A stretch of 7,962 bases of DNA from Chloroflexota bacterium (GCA_020353135.1 CP070688.1:2781504-2789465); one strand, 5' to 3'; positions 1 to 6,841 are shown, counted from the stretch's first letter. The notes: generated by a model not told the origin, from the letters alone. A program made the numbers and translations.

Positions 1-188
1 AGATGCCCGAAGCCGATGTCGTCGAGGACGTAGAAGAGCACGTTTGGTGCCCCTTCGGGAGCCTGGATCGGCATGGGCCAGGCTTCCTCTGACTCGTCGA
101 TGGTTTTGCCCATCTTGCCCGGAAACTCGTCTTCGAGACCGTAATAAACGAATTTTGCCTTCTCGTAAACTACATAATCTTCTGCCAT
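1..188 (-). CDS. Arylsulfatase, N-terminal part (cut by window edge)
   Basis: Only the first 62 codons are present; the gene runs off the left edge. Arylsulfatases hydrolyse sulfate esters using a formylglycine made from a Cys or Ser in a CxPxR or SxPxR motif; that motif is outside the window. What is visible is a leader (FPGKMGKTIDESEEAWPMP, residues 22-40), then APEGAPNV (43-50) and the first beta strand ending in the metal-binding Asp pair in VLDDIGFG (54-61, D56 and D57). In the family this pair binds calcium at the active site. The leader before the sulfatase fold is usual in large bacterial arylsulfatases of the PF00884 type. No signal peptide is seen, so a cytoplasmic location is suggested. 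The ATG at 186-188 is fixed by an excellent SD at 196-204. A remnant with a similar leader lies 51 bases upstream. The sulfatase assignment is secure; the substrate cannot be told. Confidence 0.88.
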   Translation of the reverse strand, partial: MAEDYVVYEKAKFVYYGLEDEFPGKMGKTIDESEEAWPMPIQAPEGAPNVLFYVLDDIGFGH

Positions 189-195
189 TATTGTC

Positions 196-204
196 GACCT
201 CCTT
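196..204 (-). promoter_or_regulatory. Strong ribosome binding site of the arylsulfatase
   Basis: On the minus strand the sequence AAGGAGGTC lies 7 bases before the ATG at 188. It is nearly fully complementary to the 16S rRNA 3' end, which settles the start and suggests efficient translation. Confidence 0.85.
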
Positions 205-239
205 AGAATTCGTACGTCTGTTCTAATCCTCTAGTTGTC

Positions 240-464
240 TCATTTATAAGAATGCAATGCCTTTAGTATTGCCCCTGTCACATCGTGCTTGCCGACGAAC
301 GAATCGGCGCCAGCGACCAAAGCCTCTACTTCAACTTCCGGCCTGGCCCGTTTGGGCTCCGGCCAGGCTGGTTCCGATTGATCGATAATCCGGCCAGGGA
401 AGGGGGTGCCCGGCGAATACTCTTTCAATGTCTTTGGAGTCTCCTTTTTTGCGATATTCGATTG
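240..464 (-). pseudogene. Chimeric remnant: sulfatase leader joined to receiver-domain tail
   Basis: An open frame runs from after a TAG at 465-467 to a TGA at 240-242. It has no ATG; a TTG at 426-428 follows an AAGGAG at 442-447 at the long spacing of 13 bases. Its first half reads KKETPKT-LKEYSPGTPFPGRI and then IDQSEPAWPEP (to about 351). This matches the leader of the neighbouring arylsulfatase: FPGRI-IDQSEPAWPEP against FPGKMGKTIDESEEAWPMP, with a three-residue gap. The expected GAPNVLxxxLDD strand never follows. Instead the frame continues as EALVAGADSFVGK and AILKAL (about 326-255), which resembles the end of a LuxR-type response-regulator receiver domain, including the conserved Lys of beta-5. 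The simplest reading is a deletion or rearrangement that fused the 5' end of a second sulfatase gene to the 3' end of a receiver gene. The reading frame is intact, so a short product cannot be excluded. The sulfatase part is fairly secure, the receiver part less so. Confidence 0.55.
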
Positions 465-645
465 CTAGCCCACTATTCCGCTGAGCTTCCTTTCCCACTT
501 GGCGGCTGGAAGTGCGTGACAATAATGAGAACAGGTTGATACAGGAGAGTTATTACCTCGACGCGCCAAACATCACGAGGCCGCCGGCCGGATGGTTACC
601 GTATTGTTGGTCAGTTTTCGCACTGCTCAGCTGATCATAGGCCCG

Positions 646-657
646 CTGCTTAAGCAG
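646..657. repeat. Perfect 12-bp palindrome
   Basis: CTGCTTAAGCAG reads the same on both strands with no spacer. It could be a dimeric regulator site, but no promoter is evident next to it, so the role is unknown. Confidence 0.4.
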
Positions 658-739
658 GTAAACACCATCCGATGCCATGCAGTATCTTTCTGAAGGAGAG
701 AAAGCCAAAGTGAGCTTCCACCTCAAAAAGCTCGACCTG

Positions 740-763
740 GGGCTTCGTTTCCCGGCGAAGCCC
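740..763. repeat. Inverted repeat, 8-bp stem with 8-base loop
   Basis: GGGCTTCG (740-747) pairs exactly with CGAAGCCC (756-763) around TTTCCCGG. No T-tract follows on either strand, so it is not a canonical terminator. It lies in a region without genes and has no obvious function. Confidence 0.4.
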
Positions 764-954
764 ATGAGAGATACGAGTATAACTAGTCGCCAATCTTCTC
801 CAGCCCTGCGAGTGAGGACAACATGCAAAGCTGACTAAAACATTATAGCATGAACTTCGATGAATCTACAGAGCGCGGACAAGGACAGCGCCTGCCCAAT
901 AGATCAAGAAAGCCTCCTCTTCACTCTCCGTGGTTGGCTCAAGGTCCCGGACTG

Positions 955-983
955 AAAAGGCCCCGAAACACTCGGGGCCTTTT
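955..983. terminator. Bidirectional Rho-independent terminator
   Basis: AAAAGGCCCCGA (955-966) and TCGGGGCCTTTT (972-983) form a perfect 12-bp stem around the loop AACAC. The A/T ends give a T-tract on both strands. It lies about 90 bases after the stop of the secreted-protein gene and most likely ends that minus-strand transcript. On the plus strand it could block read-through from the left. Confidence 0.88.
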
Positions 984-1071
984 GTTAGGCTACAATTCTA
1001 GGTGAGGGAACAGGTCGCTCGCGTCGATTCACCTCCATATTAGGAGATGAATCTCCAATCTATCGATCGCG

Positions 1072-1569
1072 TCAGTCCGGGAATTCCACTTCCAGCGCAT
1101 GCTCCATTCCCTGAGCCAGCCAACCATACTCCTTGCCGGGTGCATGATTTAGAATCTTCATGACGGTAGGCGCGGTGCTCTCGTCGGAGCCAGGAGGATA
1201 GTAAAGCACTCGTACATGGACTGCCTCACGTGTGATACTAAGATCATTGATCCAGCCGCTGTCCTGCCAACCATCATACGCATACCAGGCTGCAACCCTT
1301 GGTCCATCCACTTCTTGAACGACGTACCAGCCTTCGAGGGCTGCATCTTCAGATTGTTCAAAATCGATGCGCGTGGCTGTGCCAGATGCCGAAACTTCCT
1401 GACCTTCCGCGCCTTGTACAGGTTTATCCAAAGGCCAGAACTCAAGATCAGCCCACTCGGGCTCGGGTTCTACCTCAACCTCTCCCTCGGCTGCAGTTGA
1501 TCCGACGGCCATCATGAGCATCAGGGCGACGATGCCGAACAAGATGCCTAAGCGTAGTACTTTCTTCAT
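1072..1569 (-). CDS. Small secreted protein of unknown function
   Basis: This 165-aa protein is not recognised. It starts with a typical Sec signal peptide: MKK, a hydrophobic core over residues 5-22, and a likely cleavage after STA or STAA near residues 26-27. An acidic stretch follows (EGEVEVEPEPEWADLE, 28-43). The mature part is rich in Trp and Tyr (EGWYVVQEV 79-87, AAWYAYDGWQDSGWINDL 93-110, VRVLYYPPG 119-127) and has no Cys, so it is neither a lipoprotein nor disulfide-bonded. The strand-like pattern suggests a small exported beta-rich domain; this is inference. The ATG at 1567-1569 is preferred over an upstream start at 1638 because AAAAGGAG lies 6 bases before it and the signal peptide then begins the protein. 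The terminator at 955-983 follows. The gene lies about 400 bases after the GT-C-like gene on the same strand, so it may have its own promoter. Confidence 0.8.
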   Translation of the reverse strand: MKKVLRLGILFGIVALMLMMAVGSTAAEGEVEVEPEPEWADLEFWPLDKPVQGAEGQEVSASGTATRIDFEQSEDAALEGWYVVQEVDGPRVAAWYAYDGWQDSGWINDLSITREAVHVRVLYYPPGSDESTAPTVMKILNHAPGKEYGWLAQGMEHALEVEFPD

Positions 1570-1574
1570 TTCCA

Positions 1575-1583
1575 GCTCCTTTT
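1575..1583 (-). promoter_or_regulatory. Ribosome binding site deciding the secreted-protein start
   Basis: AAAAGGAGC on the minus strand ends 5-6 bases before the ATG at 1569. It favours this start over the GTG/ATG-type start 69 bases upstream and so defines the signal peptide as the N-terminus. Confidence 0.8.
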
Positions 1584-1672
1584 GTAACAAGCACGAACCA
1601 AGAAACACTAACCTGTCTCCCGTGACCAATTCTAACAACCTGACAAACCGGTGGTTAGCCCAGCGACTGAAG

Positions 1673-1701
1673 CGTTGACATCAAGGGCCCTCTCGTTGAC
1701 A
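1673..1701. repeat. Direct repeat of CGTTGACA, 21 bp apart
   Basis: CGTTGACA occurs at 1673-1680 and again at 1694-1701. The 21-bp period is two helical turns, putting both copies on one face of the DNA, 105-130 bases upstream of the secreted-protein start. It may be a tandem regulator site. Each copy also contains a plus-strand TTGACA, so a plus-strand promoter is an alternative. Either role is inference. Confidence 0.3.
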
Positions 1702-1707
1702 ATCGCC

Positions 1708-1947
1708 TTACCAAGACGGCACTACCTTCAATTCATAGTTTATGATTGGAAGGTTATTGGCACATCCATCTTCTGGACCATTATCGGCTGGTACGTTTGT
1801 ACGATTCCCGAAAGGTAGATCACGTATTGTTCCCCTTGAAGAGAGAACCACCGACAAGGCATCACAACAGCCACGTGGAGGTTCAACTTGACTCGCCAGG
1901 TCCCCTATGAAGTGAAGCGCTTGCGCGCTCTGGATAGCTTTCGACAA
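1708..1947 (-). CDS. Questionable 79-codon ORF after the GT-C-like gene
   Basis: A frame starting with TTG at 1945-1947 reaches a TAA at 1708. A strong AAGGAGG at 1961-1967 precedes it, but at 13 bases, longer than usual. The first frame position after an upstream TAA at 1966-1968 gives no better start. The product (contains EPPRGCCDALSVV, GTIRDLPFGNRTNVPADN and ending INYELKVVPSW) is soluble, has three Cys, and is not recognised. It begins about 30 bases after the stop of the GT-C-like gene, so coupled translation is conceivable. It may equally be a decayed gene or a chance frame; apart from it and the CGTTGACA repeat the 1639-1977 region shows nothing else. Confidence 0.25.
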   Translation of the reverse strand: MSKAIQSAQALHFIGDLASQVEPPRGCCDALSVVLSSRGTIRDLPFGNRTNVPADNGPEDGCANNLPIINYELKVVPSW

Positions 1948-1960
1948 GTGAACTAATAGC

Positions 1961-1967
1961 CCTCCTT
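1961..1967 (-). promoter_or_regulatory. Strong SD-like site without a clear partner gene
   Basis: AAGGAGG on the minus strand lies just after the stop of the GT-C-like gene. The nearest usable start (TTG at 1947) is 13 bases away. It suggests that a gene once began here or that the 79-codon ORF is real. Confidence 0.4.
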
Positions 1968-1977
1968 ATCATTGCCA

Positions 1978-4764
1978 TCAATCAAGTGCGTATATCATAA
2001 CAGCTTCGTCTCTGGGTATCAAGGTAGGATCCAATGGATCCGCCAATGGCAAACGCTCCCCAGTTTCGTCAATATAGAGGCCAAGCCACAACTCATACTG
2101 CCCTGGCTCAATATCGTTCAACGGAATCGAAAGCGTGTCGGTGATGAACTCATTCGCTTCCCACCAATCGGTAGGGTAGGTCCAGTTTTGGGGAATCGTG
2201 TCTACCTGGCTGACGATTTCGTCCGTGCCTGCTTTTCTCAGGTGGGCAAAAACCTTATACGATTCCGGCAAACGTTGTAGTGCATGCCAGGTCAGGTTCA
2301 CAACCAAGTTGTTTGAGTCGGACTCGGTCACAACATAGTCGACCAGAGAGATCGCTTCACCCCAGACCGCTTTGGGCTCCGTTTCAAGATCCATCTGCGC
2401 TAAATTAAACGTTCGGGGTAGAGCTGAGTAGGTAAACCCACCATCTGCGATATCGCTTGAGCTAACAACTTCATCCCCCGCAAATACTGAGGCCACGATC
2501 GAATAGTCGCCGCTTTCCAGGTACGGGCTAATCCGAAAAGTGTACGTTTCATACCACGTTGCAGGAATCGACTGCTGGCTTGCAAGTAACTCTTCTGGTA
2601 AGGGCTTGCACACCTTCTGTTTCACCTCGCCGGACTGATCCTCGACCGAAAAGCATACATCATAATCGGCCGGTATTTCCTTCTCGGCCGTCCATTTCAG
2701 GGTAATCTTTGCCTCACCTGCTTGAGACAAAGTCTCTGGCGTTTCATCAAAGGCCAGGAAGCTCAGCCCGTCTGCTGAGGTAGATTGGCCAGCTAACTCG
2801 CCAAAATTGCCCAACTCACATTGCACCACGATAACGTCCTCGTCTTCGTAGACACGCATGCTGTCTGGGACGTCGCCCAGCACATGGCTTGCCAGTGGAT
2901 CAGCTTCGGCCGTCAGGAAAGCGCGGTATGCTCCGAAGGGATAGTCACCTACCTTGACTTGACTTTCCTCAAATGCCTCCTTGGAGACAACAACATAGTC
3001 TACTTCGTATTGACGGCAGAAGTTCAAAACACTGTCCAGGCTCGCGGCGTAGTAGGCTTTCAAAGTGTCCACTATCATGACCTGTTTGGATGCAGATATG
3101 TTTTCGCAAGTCCACAATGCTTGCCGCCTGGCAAACATGGGTATGTTATCGAGTACGCAAGAACCGCTGGCGAGCTTTGAATCCTTTGAAAGCGTCTGGA
3201 CAAAATCCAGGTACTCTAGCTGCGAAGTGGAGATAGGAAGAAAGCCATGCCCTGCGTCGCGGCCAGTCACGTAGAACACGCCTGCGCCGGCAAGCAGGCA
3301 GACCACGAGAACGGTGACGAGCTGGCGAGACCACGAAGTAGACCATGACTCGTCGCCTGCCCGGATCGAACCAAAGATAACCAGCATTAGCGCGCCAACC
3401 GCGAAAGCGGAAGCGATGATCAACAGCCATTCTACATTCCGGTCAGGGATCGAAGTAAAGAAGGGGCTCAGTTCTTGCCTGGACAGGAGCGCGAGACCAA
3501 CTGTCCATACTGCCAGAACAAGCGCTACGGTAATGCGTAGCGAAGGCGTCAGGCTCTTGAGCCGCACACGGGCTGACATTAGTGCCTGTTCCAGGTTTGT
3601 GACGGTAACGATAATGAGCACAATGGGCAGCGTTGCTCTCAAGTAGCGACTGGGATAATAGAGGGTCAGATTGGAAGCCAGAATAATAGCTGCCCAGGCA
3701 GCGATAAAGCAGGCAACGGCGGCTATGAGCAACTGTTTCAAGGGTTTTGGGAAGATGCGTTGCCGGCGAGGAGTGAGCAGCCATGAACCGAGGGCGAAGA
3801 GAAACAAGGCCAGAGTCTGCCAGAAGTTGCTGAATTTCGTGAACATCGCCCCCCGACCGACAATGAAGTACTGCTCAAAGAGGTGGTATCTACCCCCCGT
3901 TGTATAGAGCGGGTCATTCAAAAGGCCCCAAGTACCCACGTTCGCTAAAAGACTGCTCCAAAATAAGGTAGCGACTCTGGCCGCTTTGGGGACAACGATT
4001 AGCGAGACAACGCCAAGAACCAGAAACACTACTATTGTCTGCCACCCGAAGCGTAATTTTATCCTTCCGGCTCTTAATGCTCCCAAAATGGCCAGAATGA
4101 ACGTAACCAGTGACAGAACGAATACCGGCGCATAAATAATACCAGAAATCGCGATGACTATTCCGGCCGCCATATAGCGTTGCATCATCAAATAGTAGAT
4201 CAAGGCTAATAGGACAGGCATGGCAAAAGCTCGAGGCATTCCTGAAGCGACGCTAATGGAATCCGCTGAAGCAAGGTTAAAAACAACAAAGGTCATCGCC
4301 AGGGCAAAGCCGGTCCAATTCCCTTTTAGCTCTTGCCCGATTCGGAAGGCGAAGTAGGTCAGGAAAAGGATAAGAGGAAAGATCAGCAGTTTGTTGAAGA
4401 GGATTGGGGAGAAAACAGGGCTGGCCAGAAAGAAGAACAGGTGATAAGCGGCCCGCAGGCTACTCAAAATGTACAGCGGGAGCCTGACTTCGAGGTCAAA
4501 TAATTGAAACTCGGTAATTCGATAAGTAGCAGGATTAACAATATCAGGATACAGATCCGGATCCTGGAATGCATTGAACCAATAATAGCCACGAAAATCA
4601 TCCTGAGTGTTAATGGGATTCATCAGACGTGGCCATTGAACCCAAAGCGCCAGACCGACTGATAGAAGCAGCGCTAGAAGTAGTAAGACCCGGCCACGAT
4701 TCAGGGTGGTTACCCTATTTGATGGGTTCCCTTTGCTAATCCTGTCTTCGCTTGATTCAGTCAT
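1978..4764 (-). CDS. Polytopic GT-C-type glycosyltransferase-like membrane protein
   Basis: The protein has 928 aa. A TM helix at about 26-44 is followed by a loop with an Asp pair (INTQDDFRGYYWF, D55 and D56). In GT-C enzymes that use lipid-linked sugars (PMT, ArnT, PglB types) acidic residues of this first outer loop are catalytic. Some 11-12 more helices follow to about residue 500. An outer domain (about 510-650) has DNIPMFARRQALWTCEN (539-555) and FCRQYEVDYVVV (582-593), a layout typical of such large bacterial proteins. The tail holds two similar beta-sandwich units, about 660-760 and 800-905: KWTAEKEIPADYDVCFSV...LESGDYSIVASVF against TWHALQRLPESYKVFAHL...IEPGQYELWLGLY. Activity and substrate are inferred only. 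The start is uncertain: the frame opens with GTG at 4794, but the ATG at 4764 puts a short polar N-terminus before the first helix; neither has a clear SD. The gene follows the ABC permease by 66 bases, so co-transcription is likely. Confidence 0.75.
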   Translation of the reverse strand: MTESSEDRISKGNPSNRVTTLNRGRVLLLLALLLSVGLALWVQWPRLMNPINTQDDFRGYYWFNAFQDPDLYPDIVNPATYRITEFQLFDLEVRLPLYILSSLRAAYHLFFFLASPVFSPILFNKLLIFPLILFLTYFAFRIGQELKGNWTGFALAMTFVVFNLASADSISVASGMPRAFAMPVLLALIYYLMMQRYMAAGIVIAISGIIYAPVFVLSLVTFILAILGALRAGRIKLRFGWQTIVVFLVLGVVSLIVVPKAARVATLFWSSLLANVGTWGLLNDPLYTTGGRYHLFEQYFIVGRGAMFTKFSNFWQTLALFLFALGSWLLTPRRQRIFPKPLKQLLIAAVACFIAAWAAIILASNLTLYYPSRYLRATLPIVLIIVTVTNLEQALMSARVRLKSLTPSLRITVALVLAVWTVGLALLSRQELSPFFTSIPDRNVEWLLIIASAFAVGALMLVIFGSIRAGDESWSTSWSRQLVTVLVVCLLAGAGVFYVTGRDAGHGFLPISTSQLEYLDFVQTLSKDSKLASGSCVLDNIPMFARRQALWTCENISASKQVMIVDTLKAYYAASLDSVLNFCRQYEVDYVVVSKEAFEESQVKVGDYPFGAYRAFLTAEADPLASHVLGDVPDSMRVYEDEDVIVVQCELGNFGELAGQSTSADGLSFLAFDETPETLSQAGEAKITLKWTAEKEIPADYDVCFSVEDQSGEVKQKVCKPLPEELLASQQSIPATWYETYTFRISPYLESGDYSIVASVFAGDEVVSSSDIADGGFTYSALPRTFNLAQMDLETEPKAVWGEAISLVDYVVTESDSNNLVVNLTWHALQRLPESYKVFAHLRKAGTDEIVSQVDTIPQNWTYPTDWWEANEFITDTLSIPLNDIEPGQYELWLGLYIDETGERLPLADPLDPTLIPRDEAVMIYALD

Positions 4765-4830
4765 GACATCAACATGCTTGAGAATACCAAGCACGGGGTG
4801 ATTCTATTACTCGGCGACGAAGCCATGCAA

Positions 4831-5664
4831 TTAATAATGCGCCAGTTCGCCGGTATCTTTCATCCGGCGGATGGCATAACGTAAGGCCCAGATGGAAAGG
4901 GGGGTAAACACAGCAGCAAAGCCAAGCAGAATGACGACATCCACTGCTAGATCGGCCAGTGAAGCACCGCCCATTAAGGCGCCACGAAGAGCCCGCAAGG
5001 CATAGGTGGTGGGAAGTAAATAGGAGAGGATTCGCAGCCAAGGTGGAAAAACCTCGACCGGGAAGAAAACGCCGCTCAAAATATAGGCTATGGAGCTGAT
5101 AAACGTCGTCACTGGATCGCTTCGTTTGAAGACTATGGCGAACGCGGCCGAAACGATACCGAAGCTGGCGAAAATGGACAGGCTAATCAGCAAGAGTACC
5201 AGAGCCGATCCCCAATTGGCTTGAGCGAAGTCGGCGCCAAGCAAAGCGCCCACTAGCAATTGTCCAACGACGATCGAGGAGGCCTGGATCAACAGCCAAG
5301 AAGATGGTCCCAGGATGGATACCGTAACTGGCGTGGCCGTTACCAGTAGCGGCTCTATTGTGCCCATCAACATCTCTTCTCGTAAACTAGTTGAGAAAGC
5401 CTGGCTGGTAAGGGTCAGATATCGAAAAAAAGCACCACCTATGAGGGCAAAGGTAAAGTATGTTCCCTCGCTGATCGATGCCTGGCCCGACTGCTGCAGC
5501 AACACGTCCAGAAAGTAGAAGATCAGCATCGTCATCAGGCCGGACAGATAGCGGCCGAAGAAGTTGATCTTGTACGACCAGGCCAGCCTGAAGTTATGGT
5601 CTATCAAGAACAGCAGCTTGCCAACACTCATTGTGTTGGCAGGCCGTACATCAACGGTCTTCAT
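4831..5664 (-). CDS. ABC-2 type transporter permease
   Basis: This 277-aa integral membrane protein is the channel half of an ABC exporter; it would pair as a dimer with the ATPase encoded just upstream. About six TM segments are visible (roughly 41-57, 68-82, 113-137, 152-178, 186-203, 241-262). Family marks of ABC2_membrane proteins are LREEMLMGTIEPLLVTATPV (94-113) before the third helix, and SGVFFPVEVFPPWL (197-210) with YLLPTTYALRALRGAL (215-230). The length is normal for the family. The frame is open to 5715, but the ATG at 5664 has AGAGG 7 bases before it and gives a 14-base overlap with the ATPase stop, typical of translational coupling. Such transporters export drugs, lipids or polysaccharides; the cargo is not evident. 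The GT-C-like gene 66 bases downstream hints at envelope glycan or lipid, as inference. Confidence 0.88.
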   Translation of the reverse strand: MKTVDVRPANTMSVGKLLFLIDHNFRLAWSYKINFFGRYLSGLMTMLIFYFLDVLLQQSGQASISEGTYFTFALIGGAFFRYLTLTSQAFSTSLREEMLMGTIEPLLVTATPVTVSILGPSSWLLIQASSIVVGQLLVGALLGADFAQANWGSALVLLLISLSIFASFGIVSAAFAIVFKRSDPVTTFISSIAYILSGVFFPVEVFPPWLRILSYLLPTTYALRALRGALMGGASLADLAVDVVILLGFAAVFTPLSIWALRYAIRRMKDTGELAHY

Positions 5665-6667
5665 CTTTAAGCCTCTGAAATAGCGTGTCGTCAGCACCTT
5701 CCATAGCGCCATCACTGAAATGAGCGACTATTCGTCTCAGCGATTGGTCGTCCACGCGACGGTAAGTCTCGACGCGACCATCATTATTGTGCACTGCTTC
5801 CATGACAGACAGCCAGGCGGCCTCATCCGCCAGGGCCACGTCATAGGCGGCCGTTGCGAGACCCTCCGAGACAAGCGTCACAGATTCCACGCTCGCAATC
5901 TGGCGCCATTCTCGGGCAATGCTGTCGATATCTCCCTGAACGACGATCCGGTAGAGGGCTCTGCGGGGGAGACTGGCCCCTAGCTCGGCTGGCGTGCCCA
6001 CAACCTGTGCCCGGCCATCGGCAAGAATAACCACCCGATCGCAGAAATTGTCCATTTCATACAACTCATGGCTGATGTAGACAACAGTTTTCCCCTGTCG
6101 GCCAACAAGCTCCTGCTTGATCAGTGCCTTGACAAAATCACTGGTTTGCACGTCCATGCTTTTGGTCGGCTCGTCCAGGAAGAGTATTGGCGGATCGTGG
6201 ACGAGGGCGCGAGCCATATTGAGACGCTGCCTCTGACCGGTTGAAAGTGCTTGGAATCGGGTATTCGCCTTGGCCGTCAGCCCAAACAAGTCGAGGACAT
6301 AGGCTACTCTTTTGAGGATCTCATGCCGGGTCATATTCTGCATCGCCGCGAAAAAAGATAGATTTTGCGTGGCTGACAGGCGGCCATAGAATGAGCGTTC
6401 GTCGGCCGTCACCAGGCCGCAAGATGCTCGAACTTGTAGCTCATCGCGAATGATATCGAAGCCTCTGACTGTAGCGACGCCGCGAGTGGGTGCGAGCAGG
6501 GTGGTCAGCATGCGCACCAGCGTGCTTTTGCCGGCCCCGTTGGGGCCAAATAGGCCAAAGAGCTCGCCTGGCATTATTTGCAATGACAAATCTGTAATCG
6601 CGTGAACCGCATTTGGCTCGGCGCCATATACTTTGGTTAGACCCTGTGTCGTTATGATTGGTTCCAT
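5651..6667 (-). CDS. ABC transporter ATP-binding protein (NatA/CcmA-like)
   Basis: This 338-aa cytoplasmic ATPase would power the adjacent permease. In order it shows Walker A GPNGAGKST (41-49), an altered Q-loop region GLVTADERSFY (84-94), signature ALSTGQRQRLNMARAL (140-155), Walker B ILFLDEP (161-167) followed by a D-loop reading SMD (170-172), and the switch His in ISHE (198-201). A C-terminal extension of about 100 residues (after 235) is common in ABC-2 ATPases of this type. The Q-loop Gln appears replaced: VTADERSFY stands where an xxQE motif is usual. ERSFYxRL is a recognisable subgroup pattern. The ATG at 6665-6667 lacks a clear SD, so translation may be weak or leaderless. It is the first gene of the minus-strand run, divergent from the HPr-kinase-like gene across 380 bases. 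Family assignment is secure, cargo unknown. Confidence 0.93.
   Translation of the reverse strand: MEPIITTQGLTKVYGAEPNAVHAITDLSLQIMPGELFGLFGPNGAGKSTLVRMLTTLLAPTRGVATVRGFDIIRDELQVRASCGLVTADERSFYGRLSATQNLSFFAAMQNMTRHEILKRVAYVLDLFGLTAKANTRFQALSTGQRQRLNMARALVHDPPILFLDEPTKSMDVQTSDFVKALIKQELVGRQGKTVVYISHELYEMDNFCDRVVILADGRAQVVGTPAELGASLPRRALYRIVVQGDIDSIAREWRQIASVESVTLVSEGLATAAYDVALADEAAWLSVMEAVHNNDGRVETYRRVDDQSLRRIVAHFSDGAMEGADDTLFQRLKDEDR
5672..5676 (-). promoter_or_regulatory. Ribosome binding site of the ABC permease inside the ATPase gene
   Basis: AGAGG on the minus strand lies 7 bases before the ATG at 5664 and within the last codons of the ATPase gene. It chooses this start over the ATG at 5715 and supports coupled translation. 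Confidence 0.65.
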
Positions 6668-6765
6668 TGATGAAGGTTTGGTTCAGTGGGCTATTTGCAC
6701 GTATCTCACACGCCGTCGATCATGGCCATTAAGGCGATCGACGTTGAACACCATGGAACCTATCA
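6655..6765. repeat. Imperfect inverted repeat containing the ATPase start
   Basis: ATGGAACCAATCA on the minus strand (6655-6667, the ATPase start codons for MEPI) recurs as ATGGAACCTATCA on the plus strand (6753-6765), 12 of 13 bases identical. It may be a regulator site or an inverted duplication of the start; chance is possible. Confidence 0.35.
6714..6743. promoter_or_regulatory. Inverted repeat upstream of the ATPase, possible operator
   Basis: CGTCGATC (6714-6721) and GATCGACG (6736-6743) are exact inverted copies around a 14-base spacer, about 47 bases before the ATPase start. The spacing suits a dimeric regulator, but no clear promoter is seen here and an 8-bp match can be chance. Confidence 0.3.
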
Positions 6766-6841
6766 CCCAAGCGCTTTTAGAATCAGCGCGCTGATATTCC
6801 ACGATCCAGTCAGCCAATGATTATCGCTGTCGAGGGTAAGT

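Larger units (their letters stand above)
468..954. other. Intergenic stretch without a convincing gene
   Basis: No frame here gives a recognisable protein or a convincing RBS-start pair, and no tRNA or rRNA is seen. It holds a perfect 12-bp palindrome (646-657) and an 8-bp GC-rich hairpin (740-763). Next to the chimeric remnant, it may be debris of lost genes. Confidence 0.6.

Noticed and set aside
331..522. 63-codon minus-strand ORF overlapping the sulfatase-leader remnant
   Set aside because: It is another frame of the same DNA; the sulfatase-like residues are in the frame 240-464.
553..828. 91-codon minus-strand ORF in the left intergenic region
   Set aside because: No SD at its start, no recognisable motif and composition unlike the real genes; likely a chance frame.
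710..838. 42-codon GTG-started plus-strand frame after AAGGAG at 693-698
   Set aside because: The SD is 11 bases away, the product is unrecognisable and polar, and the hairpin at 740-763 lies inside it; likely chance.
1675..1703. Plus-strand promoter TTGACA-17-GACAAT
   Set aside because: The -10 box matches only four of six bases and no plus-strand gene follows; kept only as an alternative in the repeat finding.
3314..3646. Long plus-strand ORFs inside the GT-C-like gene
   Set aside because: They are antisense frames of a clearly coding membrane protein and show no domain or SD.
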